Assembly (NCBI GenBank): GCA_029881175.1
Contig: JAOUNC010000016.1
Coordinates: forward strand, 1 to 15,473
Source: Nitrospirota bacterium
GTDB taxonomy: Bacteria; Nitrospirota; Nitrospiria; Nitrospirales; UBA8639
DNA: 15,473 nucleotides
Direction of reading: 5' to 3'
Part shown: piece by piece, positions 7,201 through 14,370 of the stretch
How the letters are laid out: every line of letters starts with the position of its first letter
How positions within the stretch are numbered: position 1 is the stretch's first letter
Notes under the pieces: model-generated
The model's input: the letters and a program-made list of their open reading frames with translations, nothing else
What the model was told of the DNA's origin: nothing
Databases searched by the model: none
Position numbers and translations under genes: made by a program

Positions 7201-7635
7201 TTATGAAGGGATTGATTGAAGAACCTTTTTCAGTTCTTGTAATCGATCAGAAAATAAATCCAGGTGAATCCCGCGAAGGGCTGTATCATCCTTAAATTTC
7301 CATAGCCGGTGAAAGACGGTTTTGAGTTCTTTGTTGATGGTGTAGGCTTGTTCAAACGCGGTCGTCGCCGATTGTTGCTCGGTAAATTCGCAGAATGTTT
7401 TATGCAAGGCATGGAACTGATTGTGTAAATTGTCGAGCCCTGGCGATTCGCCTAGCTCCCCCTTAGCTTGTGGCACACTGGTTTCCATCATGGCCAGCAA
7501 TGCCAGTGCAGTGTGTTTTCCAGTCTCACCTTTGGCTTGTGTGTAAAAGTCATCGGCTTTGGGATGCATCAGACTGCTGCAACCGGAAAACAGGAGGACG
7601 CTTGATACGGCAAATACGACAATGGCGTGTTTCAT
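7201..7635 (-). CDS. small lipoprotein of unknown function
   Basis: A 144-residue protein with a type II signal peptide: MKHAIVVFAVSSVLLF, then the lipobox region FSGC with Cys19 as the likely lipidated residue. Phe at -3 is atypical but tolerated. Ser20-Ser21 follow rather than Asp, so outer-membrane sorting would be expected under the E. coli rule. The mature part is mostly helical and charged (about 30-140), with no motif I recognise; 95-140 reads as a long amphipathic helix pair. It sits between the AAA+ ATPase (30-bp gap) and the HAD gene on the same strand, so all three are likely cotranscribed. A hairpin lies directly after its stop. Function unknown. Confidence 0.75.
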   Translation of the reverse strand: MKHAIVVFAVSSVLLFSGCSSLMHPKADDFYTQAKGETGKHTALALLAMMETSVPQAKGELGESPGLDNLHNQFHALHKTFCEFTEQQSATTAFEQAYTINKELKTVFHRLWKFKDDTALRGIHLDLFSDRLQELKKVLQSIPS

Positions 7636-7665
7636 GGCAAATCTTTATTTGTTGGGAAACCTTCG

Positions 7666-8478
7666 CTAAAAAATGGCTTTAATGAGTTCCTGAATACTGC
7701 GTTGCATGTCAGTATCGTCGGTAATCGGGCGGGTAATGGTGGCGTCACAGGCCCTGGCGGGTGCTACACCCTGTTGAATCAAAGTTCCGGCATAAATCAA
7801 CAGTCTGGTGCTCACGCCTTCCTCGAGCCCATGGTTTCTCAAATTCCGCACCTTTTCTCCTAATTTGACCAGGCGGGTGGCTACGTCGCGAGGCACCTTG
7901 GCTTCATGCTCGACAATCTGAATCTCGATGTCTTTGGATGGATAGCCAAATTCAATGGCCATGAATCGCTGTTTGGTGCTTTGTTTTAAATCCTTCAGGA
8001 CGCTTTGATACCCCGGGTTGTATGAAATGACCAACAAAAAATCATCGACGGCTTGGATGAGTTGACCTTTTTTCTCAATGGGTAAAAATCGTCGATCATC
8101 ACTCAGGGGATGGATCAGGACCGTGGTATCTTTGCGCGCCTCAACGACTTCATCAAGATAGACAATGGCTCCATGTTTCACTCCTAGGGTCAGGGGCCCG
8201 TCAATCCAAAGGGTTTCCTCCCCTTTCAATAAATAGCGTCCAATTAAGTCCGACGCGGTGAGGTCCTCATGGCAGGCGACCGTGATCAGGGGGCGATTCA
8301 GCCGATGGGCCATATATTGGACAAACCGGGTTTTCCCACAGCCCGTGGGTCCTTTCAGCATGACCGGCATCTTATTGGCTGCACCAACCGTAAATAGATC
8401 GATCTCCCCGTTCACCTCCTGGTAAAACGGTTCCTCGGTTACCCGAAATTGTTCGATACCAAATTCATGGCCCTTCAT
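7666..8478 (-). CDS. CbbQ/NirQ/NorQ-type MoxR-class AAA+ ATPase
   Basis: A cytosolic AAA+ ATPase of the CbbQ/NirQ/NorQ/GpvN group. Known members form hexamers and work with a VWA-domain partner (CbbO, NorD) to activate or assemble target enzymes such as Rubisco or nitric oxide reductase. From the ATG at 8478 it has 270 residues: Walker A GPTGCGKT (43-50), Walker B IVYLDEV (105-111), a sensor-1-like SYNPGYQ with Asn154, and the arginine at STKQRF (about 171). The C-terminal part carries [15 protein letters not shown], typical of the lid domain. The ATG is preferred to the TTG at 8484 because AGGA sits 7 nt from the ATG but only 1 nt from the TTG. No VWA gene, Rubisco or NO reductase gene is in the window, so the client is unknown. 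The promoter is at 8534-8563. Confidence 0.88.
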   Translation of the reverse strand: MKGHEFGIEQFRVTEEPFYQEVNGEIDLFTVGAANKMPVMLKGPTGCGKTRFVQYMAHRLNRPLITVACHEDLTASDLIGRYLLKGEETLWIDGPLTLGVKHGAIVYLDEVVEARKDTTVLIHPLSDDRRFLPIEKKGQLIQAVDDFLLVISYNPGYQSVLKDLKQSTKQRFMAIEFGYPSKDIEIQIVEHEAKVPRDVATRLVKLGEKVRNLRNHGLEEGVSTRLLIYAGTLIQQGVAPARACDATITRPITDDTDMQRSIQELIKAIF

Positions 8479-8533
8479 AAGCAAATCCTATCGCAGAATC
8501 GAATTCTCAATAATGGTGAGCACACACGATTCC

Positions 8534-8563
8534 ATTATACGGGTGTTATTTCCGAGAGAACAA
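8534..8563 (-). promoter_or_regulatory. putative sigma70-type promoter for the ATPase-lipoprotein-HAD unit
   Basis: On the - strand, TTGTTC (complement of 8558-8563; 3 of 6, with the key TTG) is followed after 18 bp by a perfect TATAAT (complement of 8534-8539). The ATPase start codon is 55 bp further on, leaving a leader of about 45-50 nt with a small hairpin AGAAT-TCG-ATTCT. The -35 box starts 3 bp from the stop codon of the preceding gene, which argues for separate transcription of the two. Confidence 0.55.
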
Positions 8564-8566
8564 CTG

Positions 8567-9544
8567 CTAGAGATGACGGGTACTCAAACCTGATGAAGGT
8601 TGCGCACGATAGTTGGCCACCAATTGACAGGGATGGTAGGCACGTTTGGCTCGTATCACACTGGGAAGCCCCGAATCGTCCATGGTATTGATACACGCAT
8701 ATTGCTGAAATTCACGGCAGAACTCTCGAAACAGATAGGGTGCGAGACCATGGACTGACCGATCTGCGACCTCCAGCAGCACACAGAAGACGCCTTGAGA
8801 GCGGGGATATCCAAAGGCATAGGCTTTAATCGAGCCATCGACCCAGACGACTCGACCCGTAAGGCCGAGTTCTCGATATTCTTGGAGAACGACCCGGTGT
8901 GCATTGGCCATCTCTCGCACCATCAACCGCCCTATTTCGGCGTGAGGTCCATCATGGGAAGCCGGGATTTCTTCTTTTTGGTGAGCCCATCGGTGAAACA
9001 ACGCCAGACAGCCATCGCGGTCGATAATGCTATACGGGACCACACGAATGCGGTGCGCACGACAGAAACGATTGTAGGCGGCACGTTGGGACTTGTAGTC
9101 ACTGGCTTTCAACTGCACCAAGTCTGCAGTCCGGTAGAGATAATCCGAATTGTTCGGTGTTAGGGAATACCCCCAAGGCTGGATGACTTCTTTGAGTGCT
9201 TCAGGAATATTTTCAACCCTGGTGAACTCCGAGCCTGTATTTCGGGTATCCATAAATGTCATGACCTGGGTCAGGACCTCTTGGAATGAACTCGAAGAAG
9301 AACCTTCTTCTGGGTTCGGACCCAAAGGAGGTAGGGGCATAAACAGATGGTCAGCATATTCGGCAAAGAGGCACCACCAGCCATCCACCTCGCTCCAGAA
9401 ATAGCGAAACACGTCTTTCCACATGTAATGAGGCGCAAAGGCCCAGGTAGCTAGAGGGGTGTTGCCGCCCGTAACTGTGGACGTCAGGCATTGCTGCATC
9501 CGCAATTGATCCTTAAGGTGTAACGGATGGAGTATCAGGGACAT
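8567..9544 (-). CDS. DUF2156 / phosphatidylglycerol lysyltransferase C-terminal-like protein
   Basis: A 325-residue soluble protein that resembles the GNAT-like tandem domain DUF2156 (LPG_synthase_C). In MprF enzymes this domain transfers an aminoacyl group from tRNA to phosphatidylglycerol. Family-like segments are SDYLYRTADLVQLKASDYKSQRAAYNRF (about 133-160), GRVVWVDGSIKAYAFGY (230-246, the usual hydrophobic strand pair) and YACINTMDDSGLPSVIRAKRAYHP (282-305). Unlike MprF it has no membrane helices, so it is the stand-alone type whose acceptor is not generally known. An odd Ser-run GSSSSS (81-86) may be a linker between the two halves. The ATG at 9544 has AGGA close by (3-nt spacer, tight). 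It is divergent from the 462-residue gene at 10124 across a 579-bp gap. Confidence 0.75.
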   Translation of the reverse strand: MSLILHPLHLKDQLRMQQCLTSTVTGGNTPLATWAFAPHYMWKDVFRYFWSEVDGWWCLFAEYADHLFMPLPPLGPNPEEGSSSSSFQEVLTQVMTFMDTRNTGSEFTRVENIPEALKEVIQPWGYSLTPNNSDYLYRTADLVQLKASDYKSQRAAYNRFCRAHRIRVVPYSIIDRDGCLALFHRWAHQKEEIPASHDGPHAEIGRLMVREMANAHRVVLQEYRELGLTGRVVWVDGSIKAYAFGYPRSQGVFCVLLEVADRSVHGLAPYLFREFCREFQQYACINTMDDSGLPSVIRAKRAYHPCQLVANYRAQPSSGLSTRHL

Positions 9545-10123
9545 GAATCCTAACGGGTGAGTGCAAGCTCGGTTGACGAAACGTTATGCGTGTGTTGGTC
9601 GGCGAAATCGCCATGCTCTCTCGCTCTGTGGTTTAAGTCACCCTTCGACAGCCTCAGGGTGAACAGAGAAGGTGGCTTGATAAGTCTGTTAACCAGATAA
9701 ACAGCATAGGGCTATGTTGAATATGCAGGAACGATCGCCACATGACCGTATTTATACGCGATCTTGTGTTGTCTGGGGAAGAGTGACGATTTGAAAGTTT
9801 CCCATCTCTGAATACACTCCCTGGGAATGGGGAATTTTCATCGGCGACCCCAAGTATTTCATCTTGTCTGGTTTGAAAAAGGCATGTTACGATCCTGAGC
9901 CTATGCCACGATTTGCAGCAAAGGCTCTTGCCTGTCCCTGACCCCTTCGTAATTGAGGGGGTGATTATGCACATCACATCTTTTTCCTCCGCCGTTTTCA
10001 GTCAAGGAATTCAGTGTGTGTCGTACTTCGCCATCAGTGGTCGTTCCAGACCTGGGCTTATACTGGCATCATGATCGCGTGGCTTAGCCAAAACTCCCTA
10101 TTCTTAACCAGGAACAATCTCTA
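9545..10123. other. 579-bp divergent intergenic region, no convincing gene
   Basis: Between two divergent genes. A minus-strand frame at 9654-9977 (107 codons) has no ribosome binding site, an implausible residue mix rich in Ser, Cys and Arg, and runs through a palindromic repeat, so I do not call it. Seen here: the palindrome at 9638-9662; a small hairpin GGCGA-AA-TCGCC near 9602-9613; CATAGGGCTATG near 9705; a weak promoter-like pair TTGAAA (9791-9796) with TACACT (9813-9818, 16-bp spacer) pointing right; and CCCCTT...GAGGGGG near 9942-9961 without a T-tract. A TATACT at 10059-10064 has no matching -35 box. It may be a decayed or regulatory region. Confidence 0.5.
9638..9662. repeat. palindromic repeat, CCCTTCGACA...CAGGG type
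   Basis: Perfect 7-bp inverted ends TCACCCT and AGGGTGA flank the 11-base loop TCGACAGCCTC. It shares CCCTTCGACA and CTCAGGG with the element at 6044-6063. It lies about 94 bp upstream of the DUF2156 start. Confidence 0.65.
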
Positions 10124-11512
10124 GTGACGGGTACCTCTTACAACATTTTTCGCGAGAATCTGGTTCAGGATGGACTGTTTGTGGATGGAAAAGAAGATAA
10201 TTGGCGCATTGCCTGTCATCCTTTTGTCCTTTCTACTCAGCAGGCGACATTTCTGGAGACACTTGGCCGGCATCTTTTAGCCTTTTATACCGCACTGAAC
10301 CGGTTGTATCTTGAGAGTCTCAAGGGTACGCAACCCACCTGGGTTCATGAATATTTCGATATGGGCAAACCAGCAGACCTGCTGGAGTTCGCCAGGATGA
10401 ATCGCTTCAAGAATCATGTGCCCGGGGTGATTCGCCCTGATCTGATTCCGACCGAATCCGGTATGTCGTTAACGGAACTCGACTCGGTGCCGGGCGGAAT
10501 CGGCTTAACCGGCAGTTTGAGCCACAGGTATGCTCAACAGGGAGCGTCGGTATGGCCCAGTTCCAACGGCCTGATTGAAAATTTTTCCCACATGCTGAAG
10601 GGAGCCATCAAGGGCCAACCCTACAGCATGGCCATGGTGGTCTCTGATGAAGCGGATGCCTATCGCGCAGAAATGCAGTGGGTGGCGACACAACTGTCTC
10701 AGGAGGGATGGGAAGCCCATTGCGTCCATCCTCGGGATATCCGATTTACGGAAGAAGGGCTCTTTGTTCAGCAGGAAGGGCAGGATCATCCGGTTTCCTT
10801 GATCTATCGATTTTTCGAGTTGTTTGACTTAAAGAATATTCCCAAAGGGGAATTGATCATCTACAGTGCCAAAAAAGGTCGAGTCGTGGTGACGCCTCCG
10901 TATAAGCCCTGGATGGAGGAAAAGTTGGCCTTGGCCTTGATTCACCATCCGATGTTGGCACCCTTTTGGGAAAAGGCGCTTTCGCCGGAATCAATGGAAT
11001 GCCTTCAGGCCATTACTCCGCCTACTTGGATCTTGGATCCTAGGGCTCTTCCTCCCACTGCCGTCATTCCCGGGTTACGGCATAGGAATCATGCGGTGTC
11101 CAACTGGGATTGGTTGGGAGAGGCCACGCAAAAAGAACGGCAGTATGTTATTAAGGTGTCAGGATTTTCTGAATTGGCCTGGGGAAGTCGTGGGGTCTCG
11201 ATTGGCCATGATATGTCGCAGCAAGATTGGAAGAAGACCCTCTCTCAAGCCTTGGATTCATTCCACACAACCCCTTCGATTCTTCAAGCATTTCACAAGG
11301 GACGAGTGGTTGTGGTTGAATATTTTGACGGCCAGTCGGGTACGGAAACCCACATGGAAGGGCGGGTCCGGTTGTCACCCTATTATTTTGTGGTGGAGGG
11401 TCAGGCCGAATTAGGCGGGGTTTTAGCCACGATCTGTCCCAAAGATAAAAAGATTATCCATGGAATGCGGGATGCTGTGATGGCACCTTGTGCAGTGGCC
11501 CAAGAGTCATGA
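10124..11512 (+). CDS. conserved-looking protein, possibly ATP-grasp-like (glutathionylspermidine-synthase type)
   Basis: A 462-residue soluble protein without signal peptide or membrane helix. I do not recognise it with certainty. Residues 104-130 (RPDLIPTESGMSLTELDSVPGGIG and on) resemble the acidic/glycine loop of circularly permuted ATP-grasp ligases such as glutathionylspermidine synthase, where a similar E-x-N/D-x-x-PGG stretch helps bind ATP and Mg2+. Other likely core segments are SLIYRFFELFDL (about 220-231), a strand QYVIKVSGF followed by WGSRGVSIG (about 339-358), and PYYFVVEGQAELGGVLATICP near the end. If the reading is right, it would join a carboxylate to an amine using ATP; this is inference. 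The GTG start has AGGAA (10110-10114) 9 nt upstream. It is divergent from the DUF2156 gene, and a repeat starts 6 nt after its stop. Confidence 0.6.
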   Translation: MTGTSYNIFRENLVQDGLFVDGKEDNWRIACHPFVLSTQQATFLETLGRHLLAFYTALNRLYLESLKGTQPTWVHEYFDMGKPADLLEFARMNRFKNHVPGVIRPDLIPTESGMSLTELDSVPGGIGLTGSLSHRYAQQGASVWPSSNGLIENFSHMLKGAIKGQPYSMAMVVSDEADAYRAEMQWVATQLSQEGWEAHCVHPRDIRFTEEGLFVQQEGQDHPVSLIYRFFELFDLKNIPKGELIIYSAKKGRVVVTPPYKPWMEEKLALALIHHPMLAPFWEKALSPESMECLQAITPPTWILDPRALPPTAVIPGLRHRNHAVSNWDWLGEATQKERQYVIKVSGFSELAWGSRGVSIGHDMSQQDWKKTLSQALDSFHTTPSILQAFHKGRVVVVEYFDGQSGTETHMEGRVRLSPYYFVVEGQAELGGVLATICPKDKKIIHGMRDAVMAPCAVAQES

Positions 11513-11517
11513 TAATG

Positions 11518-11705
11518 AGAGTGTGAAATAATTGTTTTTTAAAGGGCAAATACGGCCACAGACACGTTGGGTGTCTGAGGCATCTGGGCTGTTCAAAAAC
11601 GTTCGTCCAGCAAGGCCGCAGCCAGTTTTGCGCGCGGAGCGTACTTCCAGTACGTGAGCACGGAAAACTGGTGAGAATGCCGCTGGCGGCTTTTTTCAAC
11701 AGCCC
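11518..11705 (+). repeat. dispersed hairpin repeat, copy B (composite, MITE-like)
   Basis: Two parts. Bases 11518-11599 match copy A (65 identical bases, 11535-11599), with the hairpin CAGACAC-GTTGG-GTGTCTG (11559-11577) extended by GCC/GGC. Bases 11586-11705 form a 120-bp segment with inverted ends: GGGCTGTTCAAAAA at 11586-11599 and TTTTTCAACAGCCC at 11692-11705 (13 of 14 pair). Inside are nested palindromes: CCAGTTTT (11622-11629) with AAAACTGG (11664-11671), and at the centre CGTACT-TCC-AGTACG (11640-11654). It ends in a GC hairpin plus T6. There is no coding capacity. The shape is that of a miniature inverted-repeat element or a REP-type composite. A minus-strand frame across it (11454-11717) shares a peptide with a frame in copy A only because the DNA is repeated. 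Confidence 0.88.
11679..11696 (+). terminator. short intrinsic-terminator-like hairpin within repeat copy B
   Basis: GCCGC-TG-GCGGC (11679-11690) is followed at once by TTTTTT (11691-11696). The stem is only 4-5 bp, but it is all GC with a U-tract. It lies 167 bp after the stop of the 462-residue gene and about 50 bp before the likely promoter of the next unit, a sensible place to end transcription. The T-run also forms part of the element's inverted end. Confidence 0.5.
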
Positions 11706-11747
11706 CATAATGGGCAATTAGTGAAACAGACGCCGATCAAATGAGAC

Positions 11748-11756
11748 TGGTACAAT
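11748..11756 (+). promoter_or_regulatory. putative extended -10 promoter for the grx-kamA-dcd unit
   Basis: TGGTACAAT (11748-11756) reads as an extended -10 element (TG-N-TACAAT, 5 of 6 in the hexamer). No clear -35 box lies 17 bp upstream, which extended -10 promoters can lack. The glutaredoxin-like gene starts 30 bp downstream, giving a leader of about 20-25 nt. Confidence 0.35.
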
Positions 11757-11786
11757 AAATCAAGCGAAATTTCACGATTCTGAACA

Positions 11787-12080
11787 ATGATGAAGCTCTA
11801 TCACACAGCATGGTGTCCGGAATGTGAAGTGGTTCGCCAAAAGTTGGCGAAGCAGGGTCTCGCATACGAAGATGAAATCGTGCCCGATGTCCGGCCCCTT
11901 CGAACATCCGTCTATGAAGCGTCTGGGCAATATTTTGTTCCAGTGTTGGTTGACGGGGAGATCGTCTTGACCGAGACGGAAGAGATTCTGGAATACCTCG
12001 ACACCTACCCCTCGAATGGGCATGAATCTGGTGAAGCCTCCAACCCACCCCTCAATTCGCAAGATGAAAGGAAGGACTAA
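11787..12080 (+). CDS. glutaredoxin-like / GST N-terminal thioredoxin-fold protein
   Basis: A small cytosolic thioredoxin-fold protein, 97 residues. It begins with the strand MKLYHTAW, followed by the redox motif CPEC (10-13); the family's cis-proline is in FVPVLVDG (Pro52), and TETEEILEYL (62-71) matches the glutathione/substrate-contact helix of glutaredoxins and GST N-terminal domains. The C-terminal 25 residues are polar and look disordered. Both cysteines are present, so dithiol chemistry is possible. A second ATG at 11790 could equally be the start; neither has a clear ribosome binding site. kamA begins 3 nt after the stop. A thiol-reducing partner for an oxygen-sensitive [4Fe-4S] enzyme or for deoxynucleotide metabolism would make sense, but this is inference. 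Confidence 0.82.
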   Translation: MMKLYHTAWCPECEVVRQKLAKQGLAYEDEIVPDVRPLRTSVYEASGQYFVPVLVDGEIVLTETEEILEYLDTYPSNGHESGEASNPPLNSQDERKD

Positions 12081-12083
12081 GTT

Positions 12084-13208
12084 ATGGAGGATTGGAAAAA
12101 AGTTCTCGCACGAAGTATCACCAAGCCCAAGGACTTGGCCAAGCAGTTAGGCGTTGATGAAAAAGAAATCGCAGATATTGTTGGCCCCTACCCGATGCGA
12201 ATTACGCCGACCGTCCTGGCGACGATCAAAGAAAAAGGCGATGCGATTTGGAAACAGGTCGTACCAGAGAGCATTGAATTGGACGACATTGATGCTCAGG
12301 ATGACCCGCTTGAGGAAGATACCGATAGTCCCGTCCCTCATTTAGTGCATCGGTATCCAGACCGGGTTCTGCTCATGGTGACCAATCAATGCCCGATTTA
12401 TTGCCGGTTTTGTACGCGCAAACGATTGGTAGGAAAGCCTGGTTTTCTGAAGAAGGGCGAGTTGGATCAGGCAGTTGCCTATCTGAGGGAACACACCGAA
12501 GTACGGGATGTCATCTTATCCGGGGGCGATCCGTTGCTCTTGCCTGATCATTTAATCGAACGAATTCTCAAGGCCCTTCGGTCTATCCCTCATTTGGAAT
12601 TGATTCGATTCGGGACCCGGGTGCCTGGGACCCTTCCAGAACGGATTACCCCGGAATTATGTGAAATCGTCAAGCAGTACCATCCCATTTATATGAATTT
12701 GCATTTTAACCATCCGGATGAGTTGACCCCGGAAGTGAAGGAAGCCTGTGGGCGTTTAGCGGATGCGGGAATCCCTTTGGGAGCACAAACGGTATTGCTC
12801 AAAGGAGTCAACGATGACCCCGACATCATGAAACGCCTCATGCATCAATTACTTCTTGCCCGAATCAAACCCTATTACTTGTATATGGCGGATCTCACCA
12901 AGGGCACCAATCATTTTCGAACGACCGTGGAAACCGGTTTACGAATTATTCAAGCGCTTCAGGGCCACACGAGTGGCATGGCGGTTCCACATTTTGTGAT
13001 TGATGCCCCAGGCGGCGGTGGGAAGATCCCGTTATTGCCGAATGAATATCTGTTAAATTTGGATGACAAGGGGGCCGTGCTCAAAAATTTCGAAAATAAA
13101 ACGTATCATTACCCCCAACCCTCAACGAATGACAAAAAAGAATTGCCGATGGTGAACACATCCGCTTCGCGTGATATGTGTAGTGCCGGGGCGATGGATG
13201 ATCATTGA
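12084..13208 (+). CDS. kamA: KamA-family radical SAM aminomutase, probably lysine 2,3-aminomutase
   Basis: A radical SAM, PLP-dependent aminomutase that interconverts L-alpha-lysine and L-beta-lysine. It has 374 residues, between E. coli EpmB (about 340) and clostridial KamA (about 416). Cluster motif CPIYCRFC (103-110), SAM-contact SGGDP (146-150), GTRVPGTLP (177-185), PLP lysine in GGGGK (Lys314). Asp270 (YMADLTKG) and Asp307 (VIDAPGGGGK) align with the two aspartates that hold the lysine side-chain amine in KamA (Asp293 and Asp330 of the clostridial enzyme, from memory); in glutamate 2,3-aminomutase these are replaced. This favours lysine. AAGGAAGGA lies 7 nt before the ATG. No efp/epmA or ablB-type acetyltransferase is in the window, so beta-lysine use (EF-P modification or acetyl-beta-lysine osmolyte) is open. 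The stop overlaps the next start by 1 nt. Confidence 0.9.
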   Translation: MEDWKKVLARSITKPKDLAKQLGVDEKEIADIVGPYPMRITPTVLATIKEKGDAIWKQVVPESIELDDIDAQDDPLEEDTDSPVPHLVHRYPDRVLLMVTNQCPIYCRFCTRKRLVGKPGFLKKGELDQAVAYLREHTEVRDVILSGGDPLLLPDHLIERILKALRSIPHLELIRFGTRVPGTLPERITPELCEIVKQYHPIYMNLHFNHPDELTPEVKEACGRLADAGIPLGAQTVLLKGVNDDPDIMKRLMHQLLLARIKPYYLYMADLTKGTNHFRTTVETGLRIIQALQGHTSGMAVPHFVIDAPGGGGKIPLLPNEYLLNLDDKGAVLKNFENKTYHYPQPSTNDKKELPMVNTSASRDMCSAGAMDDH

Positions 13209-14368
13209 TGGCCTCTTCACGTAAATCAGGCATTCTTCCATTCCAACGATTGCGTACGCTTGTCCGTCAGGGTGCCATTTGCGCCGATGTGCCCATTGCG
13301 CAAGAGCAGATCCAACCAGCCAGTCTGGATCTACGATTAGGCACGAAAGCCTATCGATTGCTCAGCAGTTTTCTTCCCGAACCCTCCGATCAACAGGCGC
13401 AATTCACCATTGAAGATCTGTATCGATCGGATCTGGTGATGTACGACATGGATTTAAGCGAAGGGGCCATTCTAGAAAAAGGGCATGTCTATTTAGTGCC
13501 GTTGATGGAACGACTCAAGCTGCCCAAAGATGTCCGGGGCCGGACGAACCCCAAAAGTTCCACGGGCCGATTGGATATTTTTACCCGCGTGGTGACCGAT
13601 CTTCATGTGGGGTTTGATGAAGTACGGGCGGGCTATCAGGGGCCGTTATTTTTGGAAATTGTCCCGCGGTCGTTTACCATTCGAGTGCATGCGGGTTTGG
13701 CATTGAACCAATTGCGGCTGATGTCAGGGAAGCCCTTGGTGTCAGATACATCTCTACGGGCTGTTCATCGCAAAACCCCGTTGTTGTGCCATAATGGGGA
13801 AGATGGAGAGACCGACCGACCATTACCCGTTAAGGATCTACGCGTGGATAATGGATTGTTTCTACGAGTGGATTTACGAGGCAACGCCGACGAAGGCCAG
13901 GCGATTGTCGGATACAGAGCGAAGAAAAATAGTCATATTGTTGATTTGAGTAAAATCGGGCATTATTCGGCAGCGGATTATTGGGAGCCACTCCATCGTA
14001 ATAGTACGGCGACCATGCTCTTAGAACCTGAGGAATTTTATATTTTGGCCTCCAAAGAACGGATTCAAGTGCCGCCAGGATATTCGGCAGAAATGGTGGC
14101 CTATGAAGCCGCCTGTGGAGAATTGCGGACTCATTATGCGGGATTTTTCGATCCGGGATTTGGCTATGCCAACCCTACTCGCAAAGGGACGCAGGTGGTG
14201 CTCGAAGTGCGGCCACATGATGTACCATTTCGGATTCAAGATGGGCAAACCTTTTTCAAAGTGATGTACGAACATATGCAAGACATTCCAACCCAACTCT
14301 ATGGTTCTTCCATGGGGTCATCGTATTCTCAGCAAGGGCTGACGTTAAGCAAACATTTTAAGTGGTAA
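13208..14368 (+). CDS. dcd: tandem-domain dCTP deaminase-like protein
   Basis: A protein of the longer 2'-deoxycytidine 5'-triphosphate deaminase family (PF06559-like), 386 residues, about twice the length of E. coli Dcd (193). It would convert dCTP to dUTP, feeding dTMP synthesis, or hydrolyse dUTP. Both halves keep parts of the trimeric Dcd/dUTPase core. First half: GRTNPKSSTGRLD (111-123), GYQGPLFLEI (142-151) with Glu150 at the catalytic position. Second half: THYAGFFDPGFGY (308-320) and VVLEVRPHD (330-338) with Glu333. The ATG at 13208 overlaps the kamA stop (TGATG), implying translational coupling; a TTG at 13205 is not needed. Which half is catalytic cannot be decided by eye. It is followed 2 nt later by the membrane protein gene. 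Confidence 0.85.
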   Translation: MASSRKSGILPFQRLRTLVRQGAICADVPIAQEQIQPASLDLRLGTKAYRLLSSFLPEPSDQQAQFTIEDLYRSDLVMYDMDLSEGAILEKGHVYLVPLMERLKLPKDVRGRTNPKSSTGRLDIFTRVVTDLHVGFDEVRAGYQGPLFLEIVPRSFTIRVHAGLALNQLRLMSGKPLVSDTSLRAVHRKTPLLCHNGEDGETDRPLPVKDLRVDNGLFLRVDLRGNADEGQAIVGYRAKKNSHIVDLSKIGHYSAADYWEPLHRNSTATMLLEPEEFYILASKERIQVPPGYSAEMVAYEAACGELRTHYAGFFDPGFGYANPTRKGTQVVLEVRPHDVPFRIQDGQTFFKVMYEHMQDIPTQLYGSSMGSSYSQQGLTLSKHFKW

Positions 14369-14370
14369 AC

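Noticed and set aside
8479..8484. TTG start two codons upstream for the CbbQ-like ATPase
   Set aside because: The AGGA site would be only 1 nt from the TTG; the ATG at 8478 has a 7-nt spacer.
9942..9961. CCCCTT...GAGGGGG inverted repeat as a terminator
   Set aside because: The stem is short with a long loop and no T-run on either side that would suit a transcript end.
9654..9977. 107-codon minus-strand ORF in the divergent gap
   Set aside because: No ribosome binding site, an atypical residue mix, and it runs into the palindrome region; likely chance.
11454..11717. Minus-strand ORF sharing the peptide EQPRCLRHPTCLWPYLPFKK with a frame in 5910-6137
   Set aside because: The shared peptide comes from the repeated DNA. 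The frame overlaps the 3' end of the 462-residue gene and there is no sign of codon selection.
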